Below are positions 63,035-64,000 of a stretch of 64,000 nucleotides of DNA, in pieces (the first letter of the stretch is position 1; the number at the start of each line of letters is the position of its first letter). The position numbers and the translations under genes were made by a program. The notes below the pieces were generated by a model. That model was not told where the DNA came from. It worked only from the letters and a program-made list of their open reading frames with translations, and made no database searches. Source of the DNA: Roseibium denhamense (GTDB lineage Bacteria > Pseudomonadota > Alphaproteobacteria > Rhizobiales > Stappiaceae); assembly GCF_009711415.1 (NCBI RefSeq), contig NZ_SMLZ01000113.1, forward strand, positions 109,084-173,083. The letters are read 5' to 3'.

Positions 63035-64000
63035 TACGCCGCCTCCCCTGCCTTCACCCAGGCGATCACAAGTTCATAGAAAACCGCCAGGATCACCGGC
63101 CCGAGAAAAAGGCCAAGCAGTCCATGTGCGAGCGTCCCGCCAAGAACACCAATCAGGATGACCAGCATGGGCACGTCCAGGCCACGTGACATCAGGATCG
63201 GACGGAGGACATTGTCTACCAGCATCACAGGCACCATCAGCACCGTGAAACTGAGGGCCGGCACAAACTCCCAGGAACTCCAAGCCCACAAAATGGTCGG
63301 CAGGATCACCAGCGCCGGTCCGATTTGAACAATGCACAGGAACAAGGCTGCAAATGTCAGAACTCCGGCAAACGGGACGGCGAACACCAGCAACAATATA
63401 CCGGTCAGGAGCCCCTGGATCACAGCAACGCCAATCACGCCCCGCGACACGTTCCGGATTGTTGCCCCGGCAAGGTCCACGAATTCAGCGCCGCGCGGCG
63501 CAATGATCCGGTCGGCAAATCGTTTAGCACCCTTCGCCAAAGACGGTCCGGGAACAAACAGGCAGCCGGCAATTAAGATCGAGACCACGAAGAACAGCAC
63601 ACTTCCGGTGAGCCCGGCCAGGACGCCAAGGATCCGCCCTCCTGCGGGCACAAGCATTGGCCCGACTTTTTCAAAGAAAGTTTCAAGACTGCTTCCGGCC
63701 AGTTGCCAGCCTTCCGCAATCCTGTCGCCAATCACTGGCAGCGTTCCAATGCGTTCCGGCAGCGGTGGCATCTGATAGGCACCTGCGGACAGCACCTCAT
63801 ACCAGTCGCCCAAAGTGGCAACGAGGCTGGCGACCAGAACCGCAACCGGCCCCACCACAATACAGAGACAAAGGAGCGTAACAAGAACGGCGGATAAAAC
63901 TTTGCGATCGCCAAGTCTTGCCGCAAGCCAGCTATAGCCAGGGTAAAGCGCGGCTGTCAGAACAACCGCCCACAACAGGAAAAGAAAAAAAGGTGCAATC
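63034..64000 (-). CDS. AI-2E family membrane protein, 5' end outside the window
   Basis: The frame is open to base 64000 (IAPFFLFLLWAVVLTA continues without a start), so only about 322 residues are visible. There are seven to eight helices with the long non-membrane stretch (about GDWYEVLSAGAYQMPPLPERIGTLP, then a helical region) and the closing PMLVILIGVLGGTLAHGLLGLFLGPVILAV motif of the AI-2E/PerM/YdiK family. Members export small molecules, act as antiporters or are of unknown role; the autoinducer name should not be taken literally. Confidence 0.88.
   Translation of the reverse strand, partial: IAPFFLFLLWAVVLTAALYPGYSWLAARLGDRKVLSAVLVTLLCLCIVVGPVAVLVASLVATLGDWYEVLSAGAYQMPPLPERIGTLPVIGDRIAEGWQLAGSSLETFFEKVGPMLVPAGGRILGVLAGLTGSVLFFVVSILIAGCLFVPGPSLAKGAKRFADRIIAPRGAEFVDLAGATIRNVSRGVIGVAVIQGLLTGILLLVFAVPFAGVLTFAALFLCIVQIGPALVILPTILWAWSSWEFVPALSFTVLMVPVMLVDNVLRPILMSRGLDVPMLVILIGVLGGTLAHGLLGLFLGPVILAVFYELVIAWVKAGEAA

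Noticed and set aside
1-64000. tRNA, rRNA, CRISPR, prophage, IS elements
   Set aside because: I looked through intergenic regions for cloverleaf or repeat-spacer patterns and through proteins for transposases and integrases and saw none; a tRNAscan or Rfam search could still find small RNAs.

Overview
The window reads as a chromosomal segment of a free-living, high-GC, marine-type alphaproteobacterium. Gene content (fixLJ-fixK controlling a cbb3 oxidase, urtABCDE, a hut/TRAP cluster, two-component hybrids, the ligase-associated repair set) fits Hyphomicrobiales or Rhodobacterales, most like Stappiaceae (Roseibium/Labrenzia); this placement is inference from gene order and protein style. I see no rRNA, tRNA, CRISPR array, prophage or insertion sequence.

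Layout: (1) 1-5966, histidine degradation (3' end of hutG, a small membrane protein, hutU) followed by a DctPQM TRAP transporter whose dctP-dctQ gap is filled with palindromes. (2) 6030-16270, a NCS1-permease/histidine-kinase hybrid and a REC-PAS-LuxR regulator divergent from urtABCDE; urtC carries an apparent one-base frameshift in a run of six G. (3) 16273-23158, a PTS-EIIC/EAL fusion, UDP-glucose dehydrogenase, an ExoY-like glycosyl-1-phosphate transferase, aroQ, a receiver protein and two small unknown genes. (4) 23276-31387, ccoNOQP-ccoGHIS on the minus strand behind an FNR-type box. (5) 31588-39530, an AbrB-family membrane protein, a glutathione transferase, hemN with an FNR-type box, a MerR-DUF3471 fusion, fixK, a lone receiver, fixJ and a haem-PAS fixL. 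Two similar motifs in front of fixK and the receiver are candidate FixJ sites. (6) 39604-49547, an aminotransferase, a CrbS-like sodium-symporter/kinase hybrid, a frameshifted GGDEF-EAL protein, CrbR and a thioesterase. (7) 49565-64000, a secreted coiled-coil protein, the ATP-dependent repair ligase, a NIT-MCP-PilZ receptor, a DEAD-box helicase, a low-GC HEPN two-gene module, gloA, an NTF2-like protein, the ligase-associated exonuclease/helicase/PdeM trio and an AI-2E-family membrane protein running off the end.

How it fits together: the window is dense in regulation. Three different transporter folds (NCS1, PTS EIIC, SLC5/SSS) are fused to signalling outputs. Low oxygen is probably read by FixL, passed by FixJ to fixK and the lone receiver, and from FixK to ccoNOQP and hemN. 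Urea uptake is probably controlled by the divergent kinase/regulator pair through a perfect 16-bp palindrome in front of urtA. The most unusual items are the transporter-sensor fusions, the HEPN module with its own palindromic promoter, and a dispersed palindromic repeat that overlaps the stop codons of several genes.
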